From: Bacteroidales bacterium
Lineage (GTDB): Bacteria > Bacteroidota > Bacteroidia > Bacteroidales > JAADJA01
Assembly (NCBI GenBank): GCA_021740645.1
Contig: JAIOZL010000006.1
Span: 1-64,000 of the forward strand
Length of the DNA: 64,000 nt
Reading direction: 5' to 3'
In this document: positions 9,452-19,288 of the stretch, piece by piece
Position numbering within the stretch: the first letter of the stretch is position 1
Layout of the letters: the number at the start of each line of letters is the position of its first letter
Translations under genes and position numbers: made by a program
The notes under the pieces: generated by a model
What the model saw: only the letters and a program-made list of their open reading frames with translations
Databases searched by the model: none
Told to the model about the DNA's origin: nothing

Positions 9452-10249
9452 TTATCGGTTTATTTCCTTCATCGCCCGGTCATACATAAATTTAACTTCC
9501 TTGTTATATTTACTTTCGGGATAAAGGGCTATAAAGTTATTATAAATATCAGCTGCTTCCTGGTATCTTTCTTTTCTTTTGGATTTTACACTTTTTGCAG
9601 CATAATAATAGTAAGACTTAATAGTGTAAAACATTGCATCTTCTCTGAATTTTGTATCAGGATAGCTCGTCAGCAGATTTTCGAAGGATTTAACTGCAGC
9701 CAGGTATCTTTCCATCTTTAAAAATAGCTTGGCAATCTCCATGTCTTTAACCTGTAACTTTTCACGTAGCTCATCTATCAATTGATTACAGGTCTCCACA
9801 CTGTCACTTGTTGGGTAGGCATTAATAAAGAGCTGGAGCTTTGAAATGGCTTCATAAGTGCTTGTTTGATCAAGCTTAAATTCAGGAGAATCTTTGTATT
9901 TACAAAATGCAGACATATATGCACATTCTTCTGCTTTTTCACTCCTGGGAAAAGTTTTCACAAACCTGTCGAAATAGTAGCTGGCCATAACAAACTCTTT
10001 CTGGTTATAATAGGCATAGGCATACTTATATGCGATGTCTTCAGCTTCATCTGTGCCCCTGTAAAAGGGAATGACCTGGTCGAAAAGGCTTAAGGCACGA
10101 TAGTAATCCTCCTTTTCATAATATTCCAGGGCTTTTTCGTATTTATAGCCGAAATCCTGACTTTTCTGGATTTTTTGATATTTGCTACACGAAGACAGAC
10201 CAAGCAATATAAAGCTGATTACTAAGTATATGTAAGCGTTTTTAAACAT
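9452..10249 (-). CDS. bamD: Outer membrane assembly lipoprotein BamD
   Basis: A 265-residue lipoprotein with signal sequence and lipobox ending LGLSSC (Cys21). The mature part is a series of TPR-like helical repeats (for example EKEDYYRALSLFDQVI and RYLAAVKSFENLL) as in BamD/YfiO, the essential partner of BamA in inserting beta-barrel proteins. It is the first gene of the leftward run bamD-rpoZ-coaBC-porD-recN. A -7 promoter box lies unusually close to the start codon. Confidence 0.92.
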   Translation of the reverse strand: MFKNAYIYLVISFILLGLSSCSKYQKIQKSQDFGYKYEKALEYYEKEDYYRALSLFDQVIPFYRGTDEAEDIAYKYAYAYYNQKEFVMASYYFDRFVKTFPRSEKAEECAYMSAFCKYKDSPEFKLDQTSTYEAISKLQLFINAYPTSDSVETCNQLIDELREKLQVKDMEIAKLFLKMERYLAAVKSFENLLTSYPDTKFREDAMFYTIKSYYYYAAKSVKSKRKERYQEAADIYNNFIALYPESKYNKEVKFMYDRAMKEINR

Positions 10250-10254
10250 GGGCG

Positions 10255-10262
10255 CAAAATTA
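10255..10262 (-). promoter_or_regulatory. -7 promoter element directly before bamD
   Basis: Read on the minus strand the bases are TAATTTTG, matching TAnnTTTG. Only 5 bases separate the box from the bamD ATG, so transcription would start at or next to the start codon and give a leaderless mRNA. No good -33 box is visible, so this could be a chance match. Confidence 0.4.
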
Positions 10263-10356
10263 ATTAAATTAACGAAACTAAAAACGTTAAATTCTATTAA
10301 TTATTTTTGTTGAAAATTTAAACGAAACAATGTTGATAATCAATACAATTAATTTT

Positions 10357-10364
10357 TAGTTTTG
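10357..10364 (+). promoter_or_regulatory. -7 promoter element of the alpha-oxoamine synthase gene
   Basis: TAGTTTTG matches TAnnTTTG, and a TTG at 10332-10334 is about 22 bases upstream, close to the Bacteroidota -33/-7 spacing. The gene starts 42 bases downstream. Confidence 0.5.
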
Positions 10365-10406
10365 CCTTTTAATCTGGAACCGTTGAATTGATTTAAAAAT
10401 AATAAA

Positions 10407-11657
10407 ATGGATATATTTGATAAAATTGAAAATTATGAAAGTCCTTTAGGTAAATACATGAAGGATGCTCATGGATACTATGTGTTTCCAAAACTTGAGG
10501 GGGAATTGTCGAACCGCATGATGTTTATGGGTAAGGAGCGCCTGGTATGGTCCTTAAACAATTACCTGGGATTAGGCAATCACCCTGAAGTAAGAAAAGC
10601 GGATGCTGATGCAGCAGCTGAATGGGGTTTAGCTTATCCTATGGGTGCCCGGATGATGTCGGGACATACCAAATATCATGAAGAACTGGAAAAACAACTT
10701 GCTGCCTTTGTTCAGAAAGAATCCGCTTATTTGCTAAACTATGGCTATCAGGGTATGGTTTCCATAATTAATGCACTTGTCGACAGAAGGGATGTAATTG
10801 TTTATGATTCAGAAGCTCATGCCTGCATTATTGACGGAATGCGTTTACATTTTGGGAAACGTTATGTTTATCCTCATAATAATATAGAAAACCTTGAAAA
10901 AGAGCTTGAAAGAGCTTCCCGAATTGTGGAGAAAACTAATGGTGGCATTTTAGTCATTACTGAGGGAGTTTATGGGATGGCCGGAGACCTTGGGAAATTG
11001 CGCGAAATTACTGCATTAAAAAAGAAATACGAATTCAGACTTTTAGTGGATGATGCCCATGGTTTTGGCACCATGGGTGAAAAAGGCTTCGGGACAGGTG
11101 AGTTCCTGGGAGTTCAGGATGAAATAGATGTGTACTTTGCTACGTTTGCTAAATCGATGGCAGGTATTGGTGGTTTTGTTGCCAGTACTAAAAATGTTAT
11201 TGATTATTTGATGTATAATCTTAGGTCGCAGGTATACGCAAAATCTTTACCCATGCCTATGGTAATTGGTTCGATAAAACGACTGCAAATGCTCCGTGAT
11301 GAACCAGAACATAAGGCCAAACTTTGGACAATTGTTAATGCTCTTCAAAAAGGATTAAAAGAAAAAGGATTCGACCTTGGGAATACTGAATCACCAGTTA
11401 CTCCGGTTTTTCTGCAGGGTGGAGTTGCTGAAGCAACACATATTACGAAAAACTTGCGCGAAGAGTTTAATGTTTTTTGTTCGATAGTTACTTATCCTGT
11501 AATACCACGCGGATTAATCATGCTAAGGCTTATTCCGACAGCTATGCATACGCTGGAAGATGTGGAATATACTATCAAGGCCTTCTCAGAAATTAAAAAA
11601 AGGCTGGATGAGGGTAAATATTCAAATGTAGGCATAGCATCCATGGTTGTTAAATAA
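10407..11657 (+). CDS. PLP-dependent alpha-oxoamine synthase (serine palmitoyltransferase-like)
   Basis: A 416-residue fold-type I PLP enzyme of the family that joins an amino acid to an acyl-CoA with loss of CO2 (KBL, BioF, SPT). The PLP-contact segment DDAHGFG (residues 215-221) and the Schiff-base lysine in TFAKSMAGIGG (Lys249) are present. In Bacteroidota such stand-alone enzymes include serine palmitoyltransferase for sphingolipids and the related cysteate acyltransferase for sulfonolipids; either is possible. Its own promoter and terminator indicate a single-gene unit. Glycine C-acetyltransferase is a less likely alternative because no threonine dehydrogenase gene is nearby. Confidence 0.8.
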   Translation: MDIFDKIENYESPLGKYMKDAHGYYVFPKLEGELSNRMMFMGKERLVWSLNNYLGLGNHPEVRKADADAAAEWGLAYPMGARMMSGHTKYHEELEKQLAAFVQKESAYLLNYGYQGMVSIINALVDRRDVIVYDSEAHACIIDGMRLHFGKRYVYPHNNIENLEKELERASRIVEKTNGGILVITEGVYGMAGDLGKLREITALKKKYEFRLLVDDAHGFGTMGEKGFGTGEFLGVQDEIDVYFATFAKSMAGIGGFVASTKNVIDYLMYNLRSQVYAKSLPMPMVIGSIKRLQMLRDEPEHKAKLWTIVNALQKGLKEKGFDLGNTESPVTPVFLQGGVAEATHITKNLREEFNVFCSIVTYPVIPRGLIMLRLIPTAMHTLEDVEYTIKAFSEIKKRLDEGKYSNVGIASMVVK

Positions 11658-11676
11658 AGCCTCTGATCATTATATA

Positions 11677-11704
11677 AAACCTGACTTGACGTCAGGTTTT
11701 TTTT
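11677..11704 (+). terminator. Intrinsic terminator
   Basis: A perfect 9-bp stem, AAACCTGAC (11677-11685) with GTCAGGTTT (11691-11699), around loop TTGAC and followed by a T run. It ends the alpha-oxoamine synthase transcript. Confidence 0.9.
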
Positions 11705-11750
11705 GCTCTGTTGTTTTAAGAATATTTAAAATGCCAATTGACAAATAGTA

Positions 11751-13262
11751 ATGAAAGAAAATACCAGGAGGAAAATTTTAGGTAACTGGCTATACTCCAT
11801 TTATAGGAGGATGCGCTACATCCGGTATTTAAAAAAACTTAAAAAGGAAAGATTACAGCAATATAAATTGGAAGAGTTGAAGGAAAATCAAAGCTTTCAA
11901 ACGAATATAAAAGAGAAAAAAATCTCTGATCAAAAAAATGACAGGCTTAAACGAAAGCAAATCAAACTTGAGCTAAAAAAGGAAAAGGAAGAGATCAAGC
12001 GAAAAATTAAAGAGCAAAGCCGGCTTGATAGACAGTTAGAAAAGCAAAAGAAGAAAAGTGAGCGGGAAGAAACGCGCAAGATGAAAAAGGAGATGCAGCA
12101 ATCAATGCGGCAACAAGCAAGGGAGGAGCGAAAGCTTGCAAGAGAGAAAACAAAGAAACTGAGGGAGGATCAAAAACTCGAGCAGTTGGAAATAAAAAAA
12201 CGCCTAAAGGAGAAAGCTTTACAGGATAGGCAGGAATTAATTGAACAACGATTGAGAAGGGATGAGGAGCTAAAGAAATACAAAACTAAAAAACGACTTC
12301 TACGCCCATACTTAATACGTAGGCGGTTACGTGAAATATTCAGAGGAATTGGCTCGATTAACAAGCTGACCTTTAAACGCTGGAAAATTTGGCTCAATGA
12401 AACACGTAAGAATCCTGCCGAACGAATTAACTTTTTTAAAATTATTATCAATTCAACTTCTCTTTTTGTTCTGTCATATCTAAGTCTTTATATTGTTGGG
12501 CAGCTAATTACCTTACTTGTAGCCGCAACTTTTAAATTTGATACCATACTTTTCTATTACAAGATATTTTATAATATAGATAGTGCTGAATGGTCAGGAG
12601 ATGCTGTGAAAGTTTTATACAGCATAAAACCTTTTGCCGGCCTTTTGATAGGTGTAATTTCCCTTATTATTTTTTCATCGAAAAGGAACGATTCTGGCGT
12701 ATTTAAGCTATATTTTCTCTGGAACTTTGTGAATGGAATAGTCTTGTTTTTTGGTTCTATTTTACTTGGAACATTGTTAAACCAGGGGTTTGGATGGGTA
12801 ATTGCTTACTTGTATTACAAGGATACAGGCAAAATGATATTCTCAATAATTTCGGTATTTGCTCTTGTTGTTGGGGGTGTATCTGTTTCAAAATCGTTCT
12901 TAATTTCAGGCAATGCTTATTTTACAAATATTAGTGCTCAGAGTAAAAAAATTGTTGCATTAGGTCAGGTTATATTCCCATCAATTATCGGTACTGCAAT
13001 TATTGCATTCTTGAAGATTCCGGGAGAATATTATTTCACCACAACCGAGGAAGTAACCTATGAGGTTCTTCGATTAAGTGCCATATTAATATTTATCCTG
13101 GCTACCATCATTTCCTTTCCATCATATTCGGAAATATTTTTTGATGAGGAACCCCGAAAGATCAGATTGGGGTGGATATACATACTAATTACTGTAGTGA
13201 TCTTTGCTTGTTATTATTACTTCCTGGCTTCGGGCTTGCCGATAAATGTTTCTCAGGAATAA
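11751..13262 (+). CDS. Membrane protein with a long basic coiled-coil N-terminus
   Basis: I do not recognise the family. The 503 residues split into two parts. Residues 1 to about 215 are almost entirely Lys, Arg, Glu and Gln in heptad-like runs with no Gly or Pro over long stretches, so they should form one extended, strongly basic helix or coiled coil in the cytoplasm. Residues 225-495 hold about six hydrophobic segments. The positive-inside rule puts the charged arm in the cytoplasm, where it could contact nucleic acid or acidic membrane lipid. It follows a terminator and converges with the next gene, leaving it as a single-gene unit. Confidence 0.65.
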   Translation: MKENTRRKILGNWLYSIYRRMRYIRYLKKLKKERLQQYKLEELKENQSFQTNIKEKKISDQKNDRLKRKQIKLELKKEKEEIKRKIKEQSRLDRQLEKQKKKSEREETRKMKKEMQQSMRQQAREERKLAREKTKKLREDQKLEQLEIKKRLKEKALQDRQELIEQRLRRDEELKKYKTKKRLLRPYLIRRRLREIFRGIGSINKLTFKRWKIWLNETRKNPAERINFFKIIINSTSLFVLSYLSLYIVGQLITLLVAATFKFDTILFYYKIFYNIDSAEWSGDAVKVLYSIKPFAGLLIGVISLIIFSSKRNDSGVFKLYFLWNFVNGIVLFFGSILLGTLLNQGFGWVIAYLYYKDTGKMIFSIISVFALVVGGVSVSKSFLISGNAYFTNISAQSKKIVALGQVIFPSIIGTAIIAFLKIPGEYYFTTTEEVTYEVLRLSAILIFILATIISFPSYSEIFFDEEPRKIRLGWIYILITVVIFACYYYFLASGLPINVSQE

Positions 13263-13267
13263 AAATA

Positions 13268-14785
13268 TTATTGTATCATTCTTGAGGCCAGGTATTCCAC
13301 TGGGGCATATTCATCAGTAAAAATCATTCCTCCCGGTTCATTATCCAGGTTAATTTTATGAGCCAGATATTTTAGAATTTCAGGATTGTTCCTCTGATAA
13401 TCAGGTACATGATCTGATTTTAACCCGACTATCATAAAATTTTGAAAATATTGTCGCTCCTCAGGGCCAGGGTTTGGATACTGGACCGCATAAACATGAA
13501 CCATCGGAAAAACACTTTTATAGGTAGCTATTTGTGAAAGAAGAAAATTATTCCTCCCCTGTTCCATGGATGAAATTACATTGGCAAAAACTGCCCCATT
13601 GTCATTCAATACCCTGTACATTTGTTCCACCGATTCCTTCGTAGTAAGCTGGAAAGGAATTGTTAGCATTGATTTGTAGGCATCCATAAATATGGCATCA
13701 AATTTCTCAGAGGCCTGATTAAGATAGGTCCGGCCATCCTCATGTACGATACTCAGGTTTTTATCTTCAGAAAGGTTAAAATACTCCTTTGCTACCTGAG
13801 TAAGGCCCGGATCAATTTCCACAACTTTGATTTGTTTACCGGGATAACGTGTCAAGTAATTTCTGGGATAAGCATAACCAGAGCCTCCTATCATTAATGT
13901 CGACTGAAACTCCGGAACATAATATTCTACCAGGTGATAGTATTTCAATACTTCAAACGCAAGCTCGTCAATATCGTCGGTATACATCGCCGAACTATTT
14001 TCATTATTCACCCTCAGAATCTTCACATTCCGTCCATTGGATTTATCTCTGGTTTCGAAAACAAGGACCCTATTATACATGGTATCCAGATCAATGTAGT
14101 CCAACTTTTTGTTTTGACTTTTTATCCACAAGAAGGCCAGCACCAGTACACTAAAAAAAGTCAATCCAAAATGAAGAACGGACTTTTTACCAAGGACATG
14201 AGCAAGGGACAAAACAAGAAGAAGGGCAGATAAAAGGTAAAGGTTCTTTTGAAAGCCTATGGCTGGTAAAACAAAAAAGCCTGTTATGAATGTACCCAGG
14301 ATGCTTCCGAAAGTGGATAAAGCATATAATTTCCCAATTGCAGTGCCGGTTGATCCGGGGTTTTTAACGGATAATTTAATTCCATAGGGTAGCACCATTC
14401 CGAAAAGACAACTCACCGGGCCAAACAGGATGACAGAGGATACGAAGGAGCCGGATTTTAAACCTGGGATGTATTTTACAATCCTGTCTAAAATATAAAT
14501 GTGTGAAAACGTTGTTAATGAAATGATAACAGAGGAGGCAATGAGTAAAAGAGATAAAAAGGCATAATCTGTTTTGTAAATTGAAACCTTTCCTCCTATC
14601 CAGTAGCCAAGGCTTAAGCTTCCCATTATTACCCCTATCAAACCAGTCCATACGATAATGGAGGTACCAAAATAGGGACCTAATATCCTTGCTCCGGCGA
14701 TTTCAAATGACATGGTAGCCACACCTACAAAAAATATGATTGTGCCGGGAACAAGTTTTGAAACAGGGTTATTAGGAGAGGTCAT
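13268..14785 (-). CDS. Spermidine synthase-like protein fused to membrane domain
   Basis: 505 residues. The N-terminal half (about 1-225) has six or seven membrane helices with the MSFEIAGARILGPYFG motif seen in fused transporter/spermidine synthase-like proteins. The C-terminal half is a Rossmann methyltransferase-like domain of the aminopropyltransferase family, with a MIGGSGYAY nucleotide loop, EIDPGL, and MDAYKS at the usual catalytic Asp position. Whether it makes polyamine is uncertain: many members of this fused group lack shown activity. It converges with the coiled-coil membrane gene and precedes the M14 peptidases on the same strand, 18 bases away. Confidence 0.8.
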   Translation of the reverse strand: MTSPNNPVSKLVPGTIIFFVGVATMSFEIAGARILGPYFGTSIIVWTGLIGVIMGSLSLGYWIGGKVSIYKTDYAFLSLLLIASSVIISLTTFSHIYILDRIVKYIPGLKSGSFVSSVILFGPVSCLFGMVLPYGIKLSVKNPGSTGTAIGKLYALSTFGSILGTFITGFFVLPAIGFQKNLYLLSALLLVLSLAHVLGKKSVLHFGLTFFSVLVLAFLWIKSQNKKLDYIDLDTMYNRVLVFETRDKSNGRNVKILRVNNENSSAMYTDDIDELAFEVLKYYHLVEYYVPEFQSTLMIGGSGYAYPRNYLTRYPGKQIKVVEIDPGLTQVAKEYFNLSEDKNLSIVHEDGRTYLNQASEKFDAIFMDAYKSMLTIPFQLTTKESVEQMYRVLNDNGAVFANVISSMEQGRNNFLLSQIATYKSVFPMVHVYAVQYPNPGPEERQYFQNFMIVGLKSDHVPDYQRNNPEILKYLAHKINLDNEPGGMIFTDEYAPVEYLASRMIQ

Positions 14786-14803
14786 TATTCTGGTTTCGTT
14801 TTT

Positions 14804-16525
14804 TTATTTATTGAGGATAATTTTCCAATAAGAATCAGAATCTCCTGTTGAAAGTTTGATGATTATAAATTTATCTTTAAAGGCTTCTTTATTAATGGTG
14901 TACGTGCTATTACTTTCATTAAAAATTAATATGTTTTCATAGAGAAGATTGCCTTTCATATTTACCACTTCTATTTTACAAGTGACTTCTTCTTTGCCAA
15001 AAAATTTTACATAGATATTATCTTTTACAGGATTAGGTCCCACAGAGAAATTTTCGGAAACAAAATTTTCCTCAATCCCCACACCCGAATAAACCAACTG
15101 AATATTCCGGATGACTGCCTGTTGGTTTGAAATTTCTACATTATTAATGGTTTTGGGAGTGTAACCTGGGGCAAAAAGACTTAGGTTATACGTACCTTGC
15201 AGAATTGGCCTGAAATACCAACCGTCGACAGGATTTGACCCTACCCATGAATTATCTAAATCATGCCCTTCGATTAAAATGCTAGCGCTTACAACCTGGC
15301 CTGTCACTGAGTCAGTAACAGTACCCCTTATCCCATATAAAGCTTGCTGCATATAATTCAGAAAGGAACGGTAATTATACTCCCAGTAGTCAGGTAGCAT
15401 GTTCTCGGGAAGTATTTTAATGTTTGAAATCTCAAGAATGAATTCCCGGCAATGGTGAAAATAATTCATATAATCCTGTCTGTTACCATTAGTCGTGTAC
15501 CACTGATATCCATTGGTAACCCCATTGTCGAGATCGTTAAAATAACCCACGGGGCCATAAATATGAACAGTATCTGCCCATTGCCGTCCGAGGTAATACC
15601 ACCAGTCATTATCTGCATGAAGTTGCTCCCAGGTATCCCAGGGGTAATTAAAAACTTCTGCTCCGCTGTGACAATTTGAGGACATTACAAAACGATTATT
15701 CTCTGCTAATTCCATAAAAGCTACCGTTTCTGCCTGCCAGGCTTTACCGTCAGGATGGGGGCCATTTTCGGGATCTGGAAAGTTCCTGTTTAAGTCGACA
15801 AAATTCGCATTGAATCGAGTAGCCCCGTATATTGTATTATTTCCTCCGGCATAAAGCCCATCGGGATTGGCAAGAGGGTTTATCCAGATGTCTAAATTAT
15901 CAACCAGGTTTTTAACAAAAGGGTCAGAATTATAATTACTCAGCAGGTAGTCGATTAAGTGCATATATAAGATGAATCCTGCCGTTTCATCACCATGCAT
16001 GGAGGAAGTGTAGAGAAATTGAGCCTCTCCTGCATCCCAGCTTGCATTATCAGAAATTCGAGCCACCATCAATTCCCTGCCTTCTTCTGACTGTCCAATA
16101 CTGAAAACAGTGCATAAATTGGGATATTCAATTTCAAATTGTTGCATTATATCAATATATGCATCATAAGTTGGATAGAAATCCCAATCATCCATTTCTT
16201 TGGTGTTAACAGACTTTTTTAAAACCGGATCGATGAGTGTGCCCGGATGCTGAAGCAGCTCCTTTTTAATATTGAGCTTGTTGAATGTATCAAATTGATT
16301 TTTATTGGCATAGGCATAAACCCACTCATCCGTTCCAACCCTGTCAATAGAAATTATTGCGTTTATTTTGGATAGGTTTTGTAAATTAGTCTTAAATCTA
16401 AAATACACTTCACCACCATTTTTAAAGGATTCAAAACCGGAAACATTTAACTTGTTTTCTTGTGAAAACCCATTATATAAAATGAGAACGAGAAATATAT
16501 TGCCAACAAGTAATGACTTAATCAT
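14804..16525 (-). CDS. Secreted M14 zinc carboxypeptidase with T9SS sorting domain
   Basis: The start chosen is the internal ATG that begins MIKSLLVGNIF, giving a clean signal peptide ending in GFSQ; an upstream in-frame ATG at 16573 would put 16 extra residues before it. The peptidase domain has the zinc site SSMHGDETAGF (His and Glu), the second region NCHSGAEVFNYPWD, and a catalytic-glutamate region FILEISN. A carboxypeptidase-regulatory-like beta domain follows, then a T9SS type A sorting domain (GPNPVKDNIYVKF near its start). It would be exported across the outer membrane and cleave C-terminal residues of peptides. It is a shorter paralog of the next gene. Confidence 0.9.
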   Translation of the reverse strand: MIKSLLVGNIFLVLILYNGFSQENKLNVSGFESFKNGGEVYFRFKTNLQNLSKINAIISIDRVGTDEWVYAYANKNQFDTFNKLNIKKELLQHPGTLIDPVLKKSVNTKEMDDWDFYPTYDAYIDIMQQFEIEYPNLCTVFSIGQSEEGRELMVARISDNASWDAGEAQFLYTSSMHGDETAGFILYMHLIDYLLSNYNSDPFVKNLVDNLDIWINPLANPDGLYAGGNNTIYGATRFNANFVDLNRNFPDPENGPHPDGKAWQAETVAFMELAENNRFVMSSNCHSGAEVFNYPWDTWEQLHADNDWWYYLGRQWADTVHIYGPVGYFNDLDNGVTNGYQWYTTNGNRQDYMNYFHHCREFILEISNIKILPENMLPDYWEYNYRSFLNYMQQALYGIRGTVTDSVTGQVVSASILIEGHDLDNSWVGSNPVDGWYFRPILQGTYNLSLFAPGYTPKTINNVEISNQQAVIRNIQLVYSGVGIEENFVSENFSVGPNPVKDNIYVKFFGKEEVTCKIEVVNMKGNLLYENILIFNESNSTYTINKEAFKDKFIIIKLSTGDSDSYWKIILNK

Positions 16526-16708
16526 GACGATGTTCTTTTTCAAATGCAAATTTAAGCAATATTGCGCTTTCACCAGCTTAATGCTCCGCCTTAGTTTTAA
16601 TAAAAGACACGATCATTTCTGGTTTCACTATCTGCGAAAAAGAATGTACAGTATAGGCAAGTTTGAACAATTAAGCTCAAATTAATAAATATTGACAGTA
16701 AACCTGGC

Positions 16709-19288
16709 CTACCTGGCAATATTTATTTTATGAAATTCAATACTCTGTTCCGAATAAACTTCAATAATATAGATACCTTCAGCAAGTCCGGAAAGGTTTA
16801 ATTGTGCAGTTTGATTATCAGGTTCGACGCTCAATTTATATGCACCCAACAGACTGAAAACTTTTATTTCATCAATGATAGAAATAGAAGAAATAATGAG
16901 CATATCAGAAACAGGATTTGGATAAACCCTTGATACATTTAAATTATTGTTCTGGATGTCAGTAGTGCTTTCAACAGTAATGTAGTCCGCCATTGTTTTA
17001 CTATCTGTTCCTGCACTATTTGTTACTTCAAGGCTTACATCATAAGTTCCGGCAGTTTCATAAATTACTGAGGGATTTTGAGCTGATGACTGGCTGGGTG
17101 TTCCGCCTTCAAAAGTCCAGAACCAGCTTATTGGTGAGTTGGACGATAAATCCATAAACTGAATACTTCCTCCTACAAAGGTCAGGGTTGTATCAGCAGA
17201 AAAATCTGCAAGAGGAGGCAATACAGGTATTTCACAATCAATATTGGCGCTCCAACCAGATTCAGTAACAGAAGCATCACTATGAAATATGAAGGTGAGT
17301 GCCCCACTTTCATTCGTTGCAGTGATGGTTCCAGGTGAGTTGGTGCCGCAATACTCTCCTATTAAAGGAGAAGAAGTGCCTACGCCATCGTAAATTTTAA
17401 GCCAGTCGTAATCACATGATGATTCAAATTCCACATTGAAAGAAGTAAATTCAGCCACCATCATTCCATTTGTAGCTTCGGGCAGGAAAGTCATTTGTAT
17501 ATTCTGATTGTTGCCATAATTTGCAGAGGGCCCACCAGTATCATAAAAAACTCCGGTACATGTTGTAACGGTGGTGTTTTGCATAATAAATTCCACACTC
17601 ACATTAATATAATCTTCTTTTGTTATGGTTTGAGAGTTTGTTCCATCAGAAACAGTTAAGCTTACATCAAAAGAACCTTCATTTGCATAAAATATGTTTG
17701 AGGGATTCTGTTGATTTGAGGTTGATGGCGTAGCTCCTTCAAAGCTCCACTCCCAGCTAATAGGGTTACCAAAAGTAGCATCGGTGAAATTGATGTTCGA
17801 GCCAATAGGAATATTCGTCGCGCTGGCAGTAAAATCAACTATGAGGTCACCAGGTGTAAGTTGCACATCCTGAATAGTCAGTTGTTTATTTACGGCTGAT
17901 ACATTCTCTACAGTGGTAGGATAATAACCATTAGCAGAGAAAGTAATGTCGTAAGTACCTGTTATCAGAGGGCGGTAATATTTACCATGCTCATTGGAAT
18001 AGACCATAGAACTGTCAATATCATGGTTTTCAATAAAAACCTCGGCTTGAGCTATTGGGTACCCTGTAATGGCATCGGTTATGGTACCACTAACACCAAA
18101 AAGGGTCTGCTCAATATAATTTAAAAATGAACGGTAATTATATTCCCACCAATCTGGGAGTAGGTTTGCAGGTAATAATTTTGTGTCCGAAATTTCCATG
18201 GTAAATTCCCTGCATTGCTGAAAATAGTTCATGTAATCCTGTCTCCCGCCACTAATGGTATACCAGGCATAACCATTGGTAATTCCATCATCAAATCCAT
18301 TTAAATAACCATTTGGTGAATAAGCCTGTGCCGTATCTGCGTATTCATGACAAACATATTGCCACCATGCATCGTCTGCAGCCAGGTCCGGCCAGGTATC
18401 CCAGGGATAATTACAAACTTCTTCACCCCCATGAAAATTAGCACTTACAGTAAAATTATTTGCATCTGCAAAGTTCATAAAAGCAATAGTTTCAGTCTGC
18501 CAGGCATTGCCGTCGGGATGGGGGCCATCCTCTGGATCTGGATAATTTCTGTTTAAATCAACCCAGTTTGAATTATAACGAACAGCCCCATAAACTGAAT
18601 TATTCCCCCCGGCATAGGTCCCGTCGGGGTTAGCCAGCGGATTAATCCAGATTTCAAGATTATCCACCAAATTGGTAATTTGGGGATCATATCCGTAATT
18701 TGATAAAAGATAGTCAATCAAACGAAGCATGAGTACATATCCGGTAGTTTCGTCACCATGGATACTACTGGTATAAAGAAATTGAGCTTCGCCTTCATTC
18801 TGCGAAATATTATCTGAAATCTTCAAGCATAATAACTCCCGGTTTTGGTTGCTATATCCAATATTTACCAACTCGCATAAGTCAGGATAGTCTGTCACAA
18901 ATTGGTTCATCATGCCTATGTAGGCTTCGTATGTTGGATAAAAATCCCAGTCCTCAATTTGTTTAAGATTGACAACAGACTTCATTTTAACTTTATGAGC
19001 AAGGCCAGGAGGAGTTAAAATTTCATATTCTAAACCTAAATCCAGAAATTCCTGGAATTCCTTTTTATTAGCATAGGCATAAACTTCATTTATAGATGTG
19101 GGACGGTCAATAGAAACTGTTTTTGAAAGGGTTGCGAGGCCTTTTAAATCAAGGTTAATAACTTTAAAATACACCTCTCCCCTCTTTTCGAAAAGTTCTT
19201 CAAGGTTGTTGGTATTTATTTGTGCCTGTATGGTTCCAATATTTAGGATTGAAATAAGTACAATAATTTTTAATAATCGTAAATACAT
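16709..19288 (-). CDS. Large secreted M14 carboxypeptidase with PKD, CUB and T9SS domains
   Basis: The ATG at 19288 starts a signal peptide ending in GTIQA; an upstream in-frame ATG at 19378 is less likely. In order the protein shows the M14 peptidase (zinc site SSIHGDETTGY, FHGGEEVCNYPWD, catalytic region FTMEISD), a carboxypeptidase-regulatory-like domain, a PKD domain (ISWEWSFEGATPS), a CUB-like domain (CDYDWLKIYDG), a second PKD domain (ISWFWTFEGGTPS) and a T9SS sorting domain. PKD and CUB parts usually bind polymers or cell surfaces. The first half is closely similar to the neighbouring paralog, so this pair is a tandem duplication with domain gain or loss. Confidence 0.92.
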   Translation of the reverse strand: MYLRLLKIIVLISILNIGTIQAQINTNNLEELFEKRGEVYFKVINLDLKGLATLSKTVSIDRPTSINEVYAYANKKEFQEFLDLGLEYEILTPPGLAHKVKMKSVVNLKQIEDWDFYPTYEAYIGMMNQFVTDYPDLCELVNIGYSNQNRELLCLKISDNISQNEGEAQFLYTSSIHGDETTGYVLMLRLIDYLLSNYGYDPQITNLVDNLEIWINPLANPDGTYAGGNNSVYGAVRYNSNWVDLNRNYPDPEDGPHPDGNAWQTETIAFMNFADANNFTVSANFHGGEEVCNYPWDTWPDLAADDAWWQYVCHEYADTAQAYSPNGYLNGFDDGITNGYAWYTISGGRQDYMNYFQQCREFTMEISDTKLLPANLLPDWWEYNYRSFLNYIEQTLFGVSGTITDAITGYPIAQAEVFIENHDIDSSMVYSNEHGKYYRPLITGTYDITFSANGYYPTTVENVSAVNKQLTIQDVQLTPGDLIVDFTASATNIPIGSNINFTDATFGNPISWEWSFEGATPSTSNQQNPSNIFYANEGSFDVSLTVSDGTNSQTITKEDYINVSVEFIMQNTTVTTCTGVFYDTGGPSANYGNNQNIQMTFLPEATNGMMVAEFTSFNVEFESSCDYDWLKIYDGVGTSSPLIGEYCGTNSPGTITATNESGALTFIFHSDASVTESGWSANIDCEIPVLPPLADFSADTTLTFVGGSIQFMDLSSNSPISWFWTFEGGTPSQSSAQNPSVIYETAGTYDVSLEVTNSAGTDSKTMADYITVESTTDIQNNNLNVSRVYPNPVSDMLIISSISIIDEIKVFSLLGAYKLSVEPDNQTAQLNLSGLAEGIYIIEVYSEQSIEFHKINIAR

